From CALBPI01 sp038524795 (GTDB lineage Bacteria; Pseudomonadota; Gammaproteobacteria; Steroidobacterales; Woeseiaceae), in contig JBCBIJ010000005.1 in assembly GCA_038524795.1 (NCBI GenBank), positions 248,001 through 312,000 on the forward strand: a DNA stretch of 64,000 nt, given 5' to 3'. Shown piece after piece: positions 9,491 through 18,714 of the stretch (positions are counted from its first letter, which is position 1; each line of letters begins with the position of its first letter). The position numbers and the translations under genes are program-made. The notes under the pieces were generated by a model that searched no databases, was not told the DNA's origin, and worked only from the letters and a program-made list of their open reading frames with translations.

Positions 9491-10224
9491 ACGTCGCGAT
9501 CATTGGTGGCACGGGTGTGGAAGCCTGGCCCGGCGCCGAAGTCATTGAACAGCGAGATATCGAAACGCCGTACGGGACACCGAGTGCGCCGCTCGTTCAT
9601 GCGCGCGTCGCGGACACGGAGGTCTGGTTCCTGTCCCGGCACGGGCAGGGCCACGAGATTGCGCCGCACAGGATCAACTACCGCGCGAATATCGACGCGA
9701 TTGCCGGCCTCGGGTGCGATACGGTCGTGGCGCTCAATGCGGTTGGCATCATTGGCGATGCCACGCCCGTTGGCGGCATCGCGCTGCCCGATCAACTGAT
9801 TGATTACACCTGGGGCCGCGAGTGCACTTATCTGGACGGCGACCGCGAGTCACTCGACCATCTCGACTTCACGGAGCCGTTTGACGGCGCGCTGCGAAGG
9901 GCGCTGATCGCGGCCGGGGCCGCTGCCGGCATCGCTGTGGCCGGCACGGGCGTTTACGGCGTGACGCAGGGCCCGAGGCTCGAGACTCGCGCAGAGGTGG
10001 ACCGGCTTGAGCGTGATGGGGTCACGCTTATTGGCATGACGGCCATGCCCGAAGCGGCGCTCGCCCGTGAACGGGGCCTGGCTTACGCCTGTGTGGCGCT
10101 CGTGGTCAATGCGGCCGCCGGGCGGGGCGACGCTCCCATCCACGACGATCTTGTGGGATCGATGGCGAGCGCCCGCTACCAGGCGACGGAACTGGTTCGC
10201 AGTTTCCTTCGCGCCCCGCGCTAA
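9487..10224 (+). CDS. S-methyl-5'-thioinosine phosphorylase (MTAP/PNP family)
   Basis: Family 2 purine nucleoside phosphorylase, 245 residues. The N-terminal IGGTGVE motif, the phosphate-binding SRHGQGHEIAPHRINYRAN segment and GVYGVTQGPRLETRAEV are characteristic. In Pseudomonas aeruginosa the homologue beside nagZ (PA3004) was shown to be specific for methylthioinosine, and the same adjacency here supports that substrate over methylthioadenosine. TTG start overlapping the nagZ stop. Role: salvage of the methylthio-nucleoside from polyamine or quorum-signal synthesis. Substrate assignment is inference from context. Confidence 0.85.
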   Translation: MNVAIIGGTGVEAWPGAEVIEQRDIETPYGTPSAPLVHARVADTEVWFLSRHGQGHEIAPHRINYRANIDAIAGLGCDTVVALNAVGIIGDATPVGGIALPDQLIDYTWGRECTYLDGDRESLDHLDFTEPFDGALRRALIAAGAAAGIAVAGTGVYGVTQGPRLETRAEVDRLERDGVTLIGMTAMPEAALARERGLAYACVALVVNAAAGRGDAPIHDDLVGSMASARYQATELVRSFLRAPR

Positions 10225-10242
10225 GGCGCGACTTTGCTCGCA
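10209..10242 (+). terminator. Candidate intrinsic terminator after the phosphorylase gene
   Basis: A perfect 7-bp stem (10209-10215 with 10225-10231, loop of 9) spans the stop codon and is followed by a moderately T-rich stretch. It lies at the end of the long plus-strand run that begins with lepA. The T tract is weak, so termination may be partial. Confidence 0.4.
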
Positions 10243-10325
10243 TTTTCAGCGCGCTAGGCTCGATTTCTGATGCCAGCGCTGATAATACTGCATGTTCCAT
10301 AAGACACCCCTGACGCCCCATCCTG

Positions 10326-11234
10326 GTGAAGAGCCCGTCCAAAAACCTGTTGCTGCAGCTCGTCAACGGGACGCGCGAGCCGTTACTCGTCGTCGACACC
10401 GCGCGGGACGACTGGCGGGTCAGTTTCTTCAATCCGGCCCTGCAACGATTGCTGGGTATTGCAGCGGGTGAGATCAGCCATCAGGCAGCGGAGCCCATCC
10501 TGATCAAGCTTGCAGGCTCCACAGCCGTTGATGCCGTACGCCGGTGTGGTGCGGAGCAGCCGCAGACGCAGTTTGAGAGTGTGTTCCTGAGCCCTGACAC
10601 GCCCGACCGGGCTATCGACGGCCAGGTGCTGATGCTGGGCTCAGGTAGTCTGCGCGCGATTTATCTGTCCGTGGCGGCGTCTGTGGAGCACGCCTCGACA
10701 TCGACGAGCTCGGTGCAACTGCGGGCACTGGCCAGTGATCCGGTTACCGGTTTCCTGGAGCGTGAGCATTGGCTGGACGTTCTCGGACGCGATGCGGCCA
10801 TTGCCGCGCGCGAGCAGGCCTGGCTTGCCGTTATTGCGCTTCGCGTGGACGCGATGTCGGCCTACATCGACACCTTTGGTCAGCACGCTGGTGATTCGGC
10901 GCTGAAACGAATTGGTCACAGCATTCGGCGGCGACTCAAGCGTGCCGGTGACATGGGTGGCCGCATTGCGCCGGACATGGTGGCATTGCTCGTGCACGGC
11001 AGCAGTGCGCCCATGGCCTTGGAGTTTGCTGAGAGCATTTCTGAGGACATTCGCGCACTGGCGATTCACCACCCGCGCTCGCCGCGTTCGCGGCACATTT
11101 CGTTGTCGGCCGGTGTCTGCGCGGAGGTGCCGACAGGCGACCTTAACGCAGCGCGCTTGCTGCAGCGGGCCGTCGCGCAGATCGATGCCCCGCCCGAAAA
11201 CGTGCACATCGCGGACAGCTTGCCAGTTCGTTAG
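10326..11234 (+). CDS. PAS-like protein with a degenerate GGDEF domain
   Basis: 302-residue cytoplasmic protein. The N-terminal 110 residues look like a PAS sensor (EPLLVVDTARDDWRVSFFNPA, LLGIAAGEI). The C-terminal half has the diguanylate cyclase fold pattern: DPVTGFLERE in place of D-LTGL, then a segment where R-Y-G-G-D-E-F is replaced by R-I-A-P-D-M-V at about residues 212-218. The active-site signature is therefore lost, so cyclase activity is not expected; a role in binding or scaffolding is inference. GTG start chosen because no ATG precedes the PAS domain. Its stop overlaps the convergent csiV stop. No EAL domain is attached. Confidence 0.75.
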   Translation: MKSPSKNLLLQLVNGTREPLLVVDTARDDWRVSFFNPALQRLLGIAAGEISHQAAEPILIKLAGSTAVDAVRRCGAEQPQTQFESVFLSPDTPDRAIDGQVLMLGSGSLRAIYLSVAASVEHASTSTSSVQLRALASDPVTGFLEREHWLDVLGRDAAIAAREQAWLAVIALRVDAMSAYIDTFGQHAGDSALKRIGHSIRRRLKRAGDMGGRIAPDMVALLVHGSSAPMALEFAESISEDIRALAIHHPRSPRSRHISLSAGVCAEVPTGDLNAARLLQRAVAQIDAPPENVHIADSLPVR

Positions 11235-12073
11235 CCCCCGGGTTGGGCTGGGGGTTGTCCGCCAGGGCTCAGCACGTCCGTGTCGTCGTAAACGGGCTCT
11301 TCTTCCACTTCGTAGCGACTGATCAGCGCCAGCGCGCCGAATCGCGGGTGGTCGAAGAAGTGCAGCTCTGAGCTGCGCATCTTGCGCCGTTCGTCCAGCT
11401 TGTAGATCAGCGTGCCCGTGTCCGAAATAGGAGCACGCGTGTCGGCCAACGCGAGATCCAGTTTCAGGTGCAAGAACCGCGTGACGTAAATGGAGGCGGT
11501 GCCGCCGAGCTCGGGCGGCAGCTGCCCCAGGCGCTCAAGATCGAGGCTCGTTTCCTCGTCGAGTCCGTAGACGGGCTGGCGCCATGATGCGTGCAGCAGG
11601 CGTTCGAATTCGCCGCGTCGCTCAATGGCCGCCGAGGTGTCTGCCAGGCGAAACGTCTCGGGTGGCAGCGGCGTGAATTCCAGCCGGCGCGGGCCGTCGA
11701 CAGGAATGAGCTCGCCCGTTTCGGGATCGATGGCCAGCCCTTCGGTTACGGCCTGCTCAATGGGGTCGGTGAGTTCGTCAACGAGCGTGTCGAACGCGTC
11801 GTCGAAACCGGGCCCCGGATCGGCGAGCAGGGCCTCACGCGCCAGCTGCACGGCCTCACGCCCCGTGTCCTCGTAGGCGAAGTCCTCGTTGCGCCCGCTG
11901 ATGCCATCGGCATAGGCAAAAACGATGAGCTCAATGTCGTAGACCGGGGCCGCTTCCTCGACGAGGTCCTCGTCCAGCAGGGCATCCGCATCGGGTGTCG
12001 CGGGCGTTTGCGCGTGCACCTGCGCTGCTGCGATCAGGCAGGCGGCCCACCAGCCTCGGTGTCTTGCGTGCAT
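11231..12073 (-). CDS. csiV: CsiV family periplasmic protein
   Basis: 280-residue exported protein. The internal ATG at 12073 was chosen because it begins a clean signal peptide (WWAACLIAAAQVHAQ, cleavage near residue 22); the frame extends upstream into mfd. The mature part has the CsiV-type pattern: YDIELIVFAY after the signal, LHASWRQPV in the middle, and SELHFFDHPRFGALALISRYE at the end. In Vibrio cholerae CsiV binds peptidoglycan and supports LpoA-dependent PBP1A activity. The gene lies 37 bases downstream of mfd on the same strand, which is also its usual place. The last residues are proline/glycine-rich. Confidence 0.8.
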   Translation of the reverse strand: MHARHRGWWAACLIAAAQVHAQTPATPDADALLDEDLVEEAAPVYDIELIVFAYADGISGRNEDFAYEDTGREAVQLAREALLADPGPGFDDAFDTLVDELTDPIEQAVTEGLAIDPETGELIPVDGPRRLEFTPLPPETFRLADTSAAIERRGEFERLLHASWRQPVYGLDEETSLDLERLGQLPPELGGTASIYVTRFLHLKLDLALADTRAPISDTGTLIYKLDERRKMRSSELHFFDHPRFGALALISRYEVEEEPVYDDTDVLSPGGQPPAQPGG

Positions 12074-12110
12074 GGAGCGTCTCGTGGTCGTTACGGCTGG
12101 CGCCAGTTTA

Positions 12111-15100
12111 TCACCCGAGCGTGCGCAGCTTGTCGAGCAGCGCATTGACGGCATCGACACGTGCAGCGCCCCGGGGCATGGGCTCGCGGAAGCTCAGGCG
12201 TTCGGCGTCGGGCATGCGGTAGCGGCGCGAATCACGCTGCACGAGCTCAACGAGCGACAACGGGTCGACCGCGCCGCCCGAGGCGAACTTCAGATAGCCC
12301 GACTCGGGGCCTGCGTCGATTTTGATGATACCCAGTGCGGCCGCGCGCTGTTTGAGGCGTGTGACCTCAATGAGCAACTTGGTGGGTTCGGGCAGCAGGC
12401 CAAAGCGGTCGATAAGCTCGACCTGCAACTCGCGCAGCGCGTCGTCGTCGGCACAACCTGCAAGGCGTTTGTAGAGAATGAGCCGCAGGTGTACGTCGGG
12501 CACATAGTCTTCGGGCAGCAGCGCGGGTTCGTGAAGATTGATCTCGACGCCGGCATCGAGGGGCTTGTCAAAGTCCGGTTCGTGGCCTGACTTGAGCGAA
12601 GCCACAGCCTGCGCGAGTAACTCAGAATACAGCGAGAAACCGATCTCCTGGATCTGGCCGCTCTGGCCGTCGCCGAGCAATTCGCCGGCGCCACGAATCT
12701 CGAGGTCGTGACTGGCCAGTGCGAAACCGGCACCCAGATCCTCGAGCGACTCGATGGCTTCGAGGCGCTTCTGCGCGTCGGCAGTCATCGCCGCTTTGGG
12801 CGGCGTGATCAGGTAGGCGTAGGCGCGGTGGTGGGAACGCCCAACGCGGCCGCGCAGCTGATGCAGTTGCGCGAGGCCGAAGCGATCCGCGCGGTTGATG
12901 ATGATCGTGTTGGCAGTTGGCACATCGATACCGCTTTCGACAATGGTCGTGCAGACGAACAGATTGAAGTTGCGGTGGTAGAAGTCGAACATCACGGACT
13001 CGAGTTCCCGCTCCGACATCTGGCCGTGACCAATACCAATGGTCGCCTCAGGGACGAGCTTGCCGAGTTCCTGCGCGATGCGCTCGATGTCCTCGACCCG
13101 GTTGTGCACGAAGTAGACCTGACCGCCTCGCTTGATTTCTCGCAGGCAGGCCTCGCGGATGAGACCGTCATTCCAGCGACTGATGAACGTCTTCACCGAT
13201 AGCCGGTCCGCAGGTGGTGTCGAGATCAGCGACAACTCCCGCAGGCCGCCGAGCGCCATGTTGAGCGTGCGTGGAATGGGTGTGGCCGTCAGCGTCAGGA
13301 CGTCGATCTCGGCGCGCAGCTTCTTCAGCGCCTCTTTGTGGCGCACGCCGAAACGGTGTTCCTCGTCGATAATCACAAGGCCTGCATTCTTGAACGCGTC
13401 CGTGTGGCTCAGCAGTTTGTGCGTGCCAATGACGATGTCCACGGTGCCATCGGTGAGGCCCGCAAGCACGTGGTCTGTTTCCTTCTTCGAGCGGAAACGC
13501 GAGAGCTGCTCGACGCGCACAGGCCAGTCCGCGAAGCGGTCTGAAAACGTCTGGAAGTGCTGCTGCGCGAGCAGCGTTGTCGGTACGAGCACGGCAACCT
13601 GGCGGTTGTTTTGCACAGCCATGAAGGCGGCGCGCAACGCGACCTCAGTCTTACCGAAGCCAACGTCGCCGCAGACGACCCGGTCCATGGGGGTGGTCGC
13701 GTGCAGATCGGCAAAGATGTCGTCGATCGACTGCGCCTGATCTTCTGTGAGCTCGAACGGGAAGTCTGATTCGAACTGGCGGTACTCGGCGTCGGGAAGT
13801 CGGAATGACACGCCTTTGCGGGCTGCGCGTCGCGCGTAGACATCGAGCAACTCGACGGCGACGTCGCGTGCCTTCTGTGCGGCCTTGCGGCGCGCGCGTG
13901 CCCACTGATCGCTGCCCAATCGGTGCAGCGGTGCCTTGTCCGGTGCCGCACCCGTGTAGCGCGAAATCAGCTGCAGCGCGTGCACGGGGACATAGAGCTT
14001 GTCGCCGCCTGCATACTCAAGCGTCAGGAACTCATTGGTGTGGTCGCCCACGGTGAGCGTTTGCAAGCCGAGATAGCGACCTACGCCGTAGGCTTCGTGC
14101 ACCACCGGCGCGCCGATACTGAGGTCGCTGAGCTGGCGTATGACATTTTCGGGATCTGCAGTGCCGCGACGTCGGCGCGAGCGTGTCTTAACGCGGCGGC
14201 CGAAGACGGCCTGTTCCGTGATTACGGCCGTGCCGTCGGCGGCAAGAACCATGCCTTGTGCGAGCAAGCCCGTGGTGACGCCGAGCACGGCGCCATCGTT
14301 GGCGAAGTCGTGCCAGCCATCAAACCGTTTGGGCTGGATGCCGTTTGCGGCGCACACCTCAATGAGCGCCTCGCGGCGGCCCGCTGATTCAGCAACGAGC
14401 AGCGTGCGCGGCCCTGATGCGCGGTCCTTGAGGAAATTCACAAATGCGGCCGCGCCGTCGTCGCGCTGCGCATCGAGCGCCATTGGCGGCAGCGGCGTGG
14501 CCAGCGCAGCCGCGCCATCGAGGCGCTTCTCCCGGCTCAGCGTGAGTGTTCTGTGTTGCCCGGCCTGGGTGCGCCAGTCGTCGAGTGTAAAAAACGCCTC
14601 GTCGGGTTTGAGCAGTGGCCGGTCTTCGGCCACGTTGAGCACTTCAAAGCGTTCGGCGATATCCGCAGCCGTCTGCGAAAGCAGTTCGTCGAGCGCGTCT
14701 CCGTGGCTTAGCACCGTGCCGCCCGGCAGGTAGTCGAGCAGGCTCGCAGTGGCTGCAAAGAACAGCGGCAGGAAATACTCGATCCCGCCGTGCGCGATGC
14801 CTTCGGAAACATCGCGGTAGACCTGAGACTGCTGTGCCTCGCCCGGGAAACGTTCGCGGTAGCGCTGGCGGAAGGCGCGCACAGCGTCACTGTCGAGCGG
14901 CACTTCGCGCGCAGGCAGGATGTCGAGCCGGGGTAGCGTGTCGCCCGAGCGCTGCGTGTCCGGATCGAAGTGACGCAGGCTGTCGATCTCATCGTCAAAC
15001 AGGTCGATGCGCAGCGGTGCATCGCTGCCCATGGGGAACAGATCGATGATGGCGCCGCGTACGGCGAATTCGCCGTGCTCTGTGACCTGCGGGACGCGCA

Positions 15101-15605
15101 GGTATCCGGCGTCAGTGAGGTGCGCCGTAAAGGCATCGCGATCGAGTGTGTCTCCGGCGGCCAGCGACAACGAACGCGCCGCCACGTAGTCCGTCGGTGG
15201 CAAGCGGTGCAGCAGACATTCCGCGGCCACGATGAGCAAGCCGCGTTCGAGCCCGGGTAGTTCCGCAAGCACGCGCAAACGTTGCGAGATGATGTCCTGG
15301 TGCGGCGAAAAGCTGTCGTAGGGCAGCGTCTCCCAGTCCGGGAAGTGCAGCACGGGTAGCGCGTCGCCGGCGAAGAACCGGGCCTCACTTTCCAGCCGAT
15401 CGGCATCTTGCTGGTTATCCGCGATGTGCAGAACCGGTCGGTCGAGGCTGCTCGCGATTTGCACGAGCAACAGTGCGTCGGCCGCACCGGCCAGACCGCC
15501 GATTTCGGCGGGCAGGCTGTCTGCGCTTACGGGCGTTGCGTCACCGTCAGCCAGCGCCGCGGCGCCGGTCTGTATGAGTCGAGCTGCATTCATGAATCTG
15601 GGCAT
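12111..15605 (-). CDS. mfd: Transcription-repair coupling factor
   Basis: ATP-dependent translocase that removes stalled RNA polymerase at DNA lesions and recruits UvrA. About 1164 residues, full length. From N to C: UvrB-like domains, the RNA polymerase interaction domain (YGVGRYLGLQTL), and the RecG-like motor with Walker A GDVGFGKTE near residue 650, Walker B IIDEEHRFG and TLTATPIPRTL. The C-terminal TRCF domain follows (HEPALLPEDYVPD). Start is uncertain: TTG 15617, ATG 15605 and ATG 15593 are all in frame without a strong ribosome-binding site; 15605 is used here. csiV follows on the same strand. Confidence 0.96.
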   Translation of the reverse strand: MPRFMNAARLIQTGAAALADGDATPVSADSLPAEIGGLAGAADALLLVQIASSLDRPVLHIADNQQDADRLESEARFFAGDALPVLHFPDWETLPYDSFSPHQDIISQRLRVLAELPGLERGLLIVAAECLLHRLPPTDYVAARSLSLAAGDTLDRDAFTAHLTDAGYLRVPQVTEHGEFAVRGAIIDLFPMGSDAPLRIDLFDDEIDSLRHFDPDTQRSGDTLPRLDILPAREVPLDSDAVRAFRQRYRERFPGEAQQSQVYRDVSEGIAHGGIEYFLPLFFAATASLLDYLPGGTVLSHGDALDELLSQTAADIAERFEVLNVAEDRPLLKPDEAFFTLDDWRTQAGQHRTLTLSREKRLDGAAALATPLPPMALDAQRDDGAAAFVNFLKDRASGPRTLLVAESAGRREALIEVCAANGIQPKRFDGWHDFANDGAVLGVTTGLLAQGMVLAADGTAVITEQAVFGRRVKTRSRRRRGTADPENVIRQLSDLSIGAPVVHEAYGVGRYLGLQTLTVGDHTNEFLTLEYAGGDKLYVPVHALQLISRYTGAAPDKAPLHRLGSDQWARARRKAAQKARDVAVELLDVYARRAARKGVSFRLPDAEYRQFESDFPFELTEDQAQSIDDIFADLHATTPMDRVVCGDVGFGKTEVALRAAFMAVQNNRQVAVLVPTTLLAQQHFQTFSDRFADWPVRVEQLSRFRSKKETDHVLAGLTDGTVDIVIGTHKLLSHTDAFKNAGLVIIDEEHRFGVRHKEALKKLRAEIDVLTLTATPIPRTLNMALGGLRELSLISTPPADRLSVKTFISRWNDGLIREACLREIKRGGQVYFVHNRVEDIERIAQELGKLVPEATIGIGHGQMSERELESVMFDFYHRNFNLFVCTTIVESGIDVPTANTIIINRADRFGLAQLHQLRGRVGRSHHRAYAYLITPPKAAMTADAQKRLEAIESLEDLGAGFALASHDLEIRGAGELLGDGQSGQIQEIGFSLYSELLAQAVASLKSGHEPDFDKPLDAGVEINLHEPALLPEDYVPDVHLRLILYKRLAGCADDDALRELQVELIDRFGLLPEPTKLLIEVTRLKQRAAALGIIKIDAGPESGYLKFASGGAVDPLSLVELVQRDSRRYRMPDAERLSFREPMPRGAARVDAVNALLDKLRTLG

Positions 15606-15730
15606 GTGAGCCCGCAACTGGCGATGTCGCGTGCTGGGCTGGCCAGGTTGGCCGCCACGGCCGCTCGACAGGCCTGCGACACGTCTGCGTCAGGCGGGCT
15701 AAGTGCGGGACTGGGACAAAAACGCAGGAA

Positions 15731-15761
15731 GCGTAAACGACAACGCCCGCTGCGAAGCGGG
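15731..15761 (-). terminator. Candidate intrinsic terminator for the small periplasmic gene
   Basis: A perfect 6-bp stem with a 4-base loop (15746-15761) lies 50 bases downstream of the minus-strand gene ending at 15811. On that strand it is followed by a T-rich stretch (GTTGTCGTTT). It would separate this gene from mfd. Confidence 0.5.
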
Positions 15762-15810
15762 GGTCAGTATGCCACAGATGCGCTGCGGGCTGCGGGCCGG
15801 GCGGGGGCCG

Positions 15811-16086
15811 TCAGCCGCGGTCTAGCACCGTGTGGATCACGCGATCGTGCTCAAAGTAGACGGTAAAGCCGTCGTACTGCCAGCGCGAAATGGGCGGTTC
15901 GCCGACGGCGGCGACGCGGCGTGTGGGCTCACCCCAGCGTTCGCTGACGCGCTGCATGGTCATGCCACGCTGCGGCGCCGAAGCGTCCACGAGCGCATCG
16001 GTGTTGACGTCGAGTTCGTCTGCGCCTGCGGGGGCTGACAGCAGGGCCAACGAGAGCAGGGCGGCGGAAACGGTTGTTCGGATCAT
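15811..16086 (-). CDS. Small periplasmic protein, BamE/SmpA-like pattern
   Basis: 91-residue exported protein. The ATG at 16086 is preferred over the one at 16092 because a GAGGTG ribosome-binding site is spaced correctly for it. Signal peptide at residues 1-21 (LLSLALLSAPAGA). The mature 70 residues contain GMTMQRVSERWGEPTRR, a pattern like the SmpA/BamE repeat, then WQYDGFTVYFEHDRVIHTV. Small proteins of this type are common near mfd or lolCDE in gammaproteobacteria, but I know of no firm function. There is no lipobox cysteine, so it should be soluble periplasmic rather than a BamE lipoprotein. Confidence 0.65.
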   Translation of the reverse strand: MIRTTVSAALLSLALLSAPAGADELDVNTDALVDASAPQRGMTMQRVSERWGEPTRRVAAVGEPPISRWQYDGFTVYFEHDRVIHTVLDRG

Positions 16087-16131
16087 GGTCATCACCTCGA
16101 CTGCCGGGCCGTTCTGCCCGGTGCAGATTTG

Positions 16132-16148
16132 ATCATAACACCGGTGTT
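16132..16148 (-). promoter_or_regulatory. Possible promoter -10 with adjoining 12-base palindrome
   Basis: On the minus strand, upstream of the small periplasmic gene, TATGAT (16137-16132) fits a sigma70 -10 box. Directly upstream, where the promoter spacer would be, lies a perfect 12-base palindrome AACACCGGTGTT (16137-16148). This could be a repressor operator; no -35 box is convincing. Confidence 0.3.
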
Positions 16149-16235
16149 TCCGGGGCCTGCACGCCGAATGCATCTAAATCGTGACACAGGTCTCGTTTCC
16201 GCCCGAAACGGGGTGAGTGTGGTTTAATTCGCGCG

Positions 16236-17471
16236 ATGTCACGCCCCGTTGAACTGCTGATTGCGCTCCGGTATCTGCGCGGGCGACAGACCTCGCGATT
16301 CGCGTCGTTTATCAGTGCGGCGTCGATGTTGGGGGTTGCGATCGGTGTTGCGGCGCTGATCACCATCCTCTCCGTCATGAATGGCTTCGAGAGTGAGCTC
16401 AAGCGCCGGCTGCTCGACGTGCAGGCGCACGCCGTGATCACGGGCGAGGGCGGGCGCGTCGACGATTGGCCCCGGGTTGCGGCCACGCTCGAACAGGACC
16501 CTCGTGTGCAAGCGGCTGCGCCCCAGGTCACGATCGAGGGTATGGCCAACGCGGCCGGGCAGCTCGTTCCGGTGCTGGCCGAAGGCATTGTGCCCGAGGC
16601 ACTTGAGGAAGAGCTCGGCGACAACATCGTCGTGGGCTCGCTGGATGCACTCGAGGCGGGCGCAGGACGTATCGTGCTGGGACGTTATCTCGCGCTCGAT
16701 CTGGGCGTCGCGCCCGGCGACGACATCGTACTGCTCGTGCCGCGCAACGAGGCGGGTGACATCCGTCCTACGCTGACGCGTTTTGCTGTCGTCGCGCTGT
16801 TCGAGTCGGGTGTTCCGGACTTCGATGCGAGCGTGGCCTATTTGCACTGGCGAGACGCGGCCGAACTCGCGGGAATCGGAGACGCCGTAAACGGCATTCG
16901 CCTGACTTTGGTCGATCCGTTCGACGCGCCGACCGTGGCCGGCGATCTGGCCGCGCTGGCGGGGGCGGGCGCCGGGGCCACGGACTGGACGCGCGAGAAC
17001 GCGAGTTATTTCCGCGCCATTCGACTGGAGAAGGCGATGATGGCGCTGATCCTCTCGCTCGTCATTGGTGTGGCTGCGTTCAACATCGTCGCGAGTCTCG
17101 TCATGGTCGTCACCGACAAGGAAACGGATATCGCGATTCTGCGCACACTGGGCCTGTCGCCCTCTGGCGTTGTGCGCGTGTTTCTGACCCAGGGCGTCGT
17201 GATTGGCTGGCTCGGCGTTTTGATTGGCGTCGTAGGCGGTGTCGCGCTCGCTCTGAACGTGACGGAAACTGCGGCGTTCATTGAGGGTCTACTGGGTTTC
17301 CAGGTGATGCCCGGTGACGTCTACGTGATGAGTCGTATTCCTTCTGAAGTGCGTCCGGCCAACGTGGTCTGGATTGGCGCCGTGGCGCTGATCGTGACCG
17401 GGCTCGCCACGGTTTATCCCGCGCGCCAGGCTGCGTCTGTGCACCCCGCGCAAGCGTTGCGGTACGGCTGA
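16236..17471 (+). CDS. lolC: Lipoprotein-releasing ABC permease, LolC type
   Basis: Inner-membrane permease of the LolCDE complex, which extracts outer-membrane lipoproteins and hands them to LolA. The protein has 411 residues with the MacB/FtsX topology: a transmembrane helix at about residues 25-47 (SFISAASMLGVAIGVAALIT), a large periplasmic domain, and three helices in the C-terminal 150 residues (starting MMALILSLVIGVAAFNIV). The cytoplasmic DKETDIAILRTLG loop is the coupling helix typical of the family. Followed 4 bases later by a paralogue. The LolC/LolE assignment of the pair is based on order only. Confidence 0.88.
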   Translation: MSRPVELLIALRYLRGRQTSRFASFISAASMLGVAIGVAALITILSVMNGFESELKRRLLDVQAHAVITGEGGRVDDWPRVAATLEQDPRVQAAAPQVTIEGMANAAGQLVPVLAEGIVPEALEEELGDNIVVGSLDALEAGAGRIVLGRYLALDLGVAPGDDIVLLVPRNEAGDIRPTLTRFAVVALFESGVPDFDASVAYLHWRDAAELAGIGDAVNGIRLTLVDPFDAPTVAGDLAALAGAGAGATDWTRENASYFRAIRLEKAMMALILSLVIGVAAFNIVASLVMVVTDKETDIAILRTLGLSPSGVVRVFLTQGVVIGWLGVLIGVVGGVALALNVTETAAFIEGLLGFQVMPGDVYVMSRIPSEVRPANVVWIGAVALIVTGLATVYPARQAASVHPAQALRYG

Positions 17472-17475
17472 TCTG

Positions 17476-18714
17476 ATGGCGTTCGAATGGGACATCGGCA
17501 GGCGCTACGTCCGGCCCCGTCGCGGCGGTGGTTTCGTGTCGTTCATCTCCGTGATCTCGATGCTTGGCGTGGCGATAGGTATCGCGGTTTTGGTCGTCGT
17601 GCTGTCGGTCGTCAACGGCTTCGAGCGCGAACTCACCGATCGGCTGCTCGCGATGTCCTCGCACGCCACCGTCGAGGGGCTCGACGGTGATCTCAACGAC
17701 TGGCAGGGCCGGCGCGAGCAGGCACTCACAGATTCACGGGTTGAGGCGGCGGCGCCGTTCATCGAGGCACGGGCCCTGGCTTCGGCAGGCGAGGCCCTGT
17801 CGGGCATCGTTCTGCGTGGTGTGTTGCCCGAGTCGGAGCGCGATGTGGCCGACGTGCGCGCGCTCATGCAAGCGGGCGGACTCGATGACCTTGTGCCCCG
17901 CGGTTACGGGATTGTCGTGGGCGACGCCCTGGCCGAGTCACTGGGCGTCGGGCTGGGCGACAAGATCATGGTGATGATCGCCGAAGGCAATGTGACGCCC
18001 GCGGGCATCGTGCCGCGCATGCGCCGCTTCACGGTGGTCGGCATATTTCGCGCGGGCATGTACGAGTTCGACCGCCGTTTTGGTTTCGTGCACATGGACG
18101 ACGCCGCCAGGCTGTACCGCAAGCGCGATGTCACCGGCATCCGTCTCCGCGTCGATGACCTGTTTGCGGCACCCGGTATCGCGCGCGATGTGGCCTTGGC
18201 GCAGGGCGGGGGCGTCATGATCAGCGATTGGACGCGGCGTCATCGCACGTTCTTCCGGTCCATCCAGATCACCAAGTCCATCCTCTTCGTCATCCTGTCG
18301 CTGGTGATCGCCGTGGCGGCCTTCAATATCGTGTCCACGCTCGTCATGGTGGTACGCACCAAGCGCCGCGACATCGCCATCCTACGTACGCTTGGCGCGT
18401 CGCGTGCCAGCATCACGCGTGTCTTCGTCACACAGGGCGCGCTGATCGGTGTGGTCGGTGCGCTGGCGGGTGTCGCGCTGGGCACGCTGTTGAGTCTCAA
18501 TCTTGAAGGCATCGTGGGCTTTGTCGAAGGCACCTTCGGCATCACGGTGCTTGCGGCCGACGTGTACTTCATCAGTGACTTGCCCAGCGAGTTGCGCAGT
18601 GCGGACGTCGCTCTGGTTACCGCGATCGCGCTTGTGCTCGTGTTTGCGGCCACCTTGTATCCCGCTTGGCGCGCATCGCGCACCGAGCCCGCCGAGGAGC
18701 TTCGGTTTGACTGA
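17476..18714 (+). CDS. lolE: Lipoprotein-releasing ABC permease, LolE type
   Basis: Second permease of the LolCDE exporter, 412 residues, clearly paralogous to the preceding gene along its whole length (FVSFISVISMLGVAIGIAVL at the N-terminus, LVIAVAAFNIVSTLVMVVRTK near residue 280, RRDIAILRTLGAS coupling loop). Two different permeases argue for a LolC/LolE heterodimer rather than a LolF homodimer. Its last 8 bases overlap the lolD start. Order lolC-lolE-lolD differs from the E. coli order lolC-lolD-lolE. Confidence 0.88.
   Translation: MAFEWDIGRRYVRPRRGGGFVSFISVISMLGVAIGIAVLVVVLSVVNGFERELTDRLLAMSSHATVEGLDGDLNDWQGRREQALTDSRVEAAAPFIEARALASAGEALSGIVLRGVLPESERDVADVRALMQAGGLDDLVPRGYGIVVGDALAESLGVGLGDKIMVMIAEGNVTPAGIVPRMRRFTVVGIFRAGMYEFDRRFGFVHMDDAARLYRKRDVTGIRLRVDDLFAAPGIARDVALAQGGGVMISDWTRRHRTFFRSIQITKSILFVILSLVIAVAAFNIVSTLVMVVRTKRRDIAILRTLGASRASITRVFVTQGALIGVVGALAGVALGTLLSLNLEGIVGFVEGTFGITVLAADVYFISDLPSELRSADVALVTAIALVLVFAATLYPAWRASRTEPAEELRFD

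Noticed and set aside
11591..12148. 185-codon plus-strand frame opposite csiV
   Set aside because: Antisense to csiV, which has a signal peptide and family motifs; no supporting signals on the plus strand.
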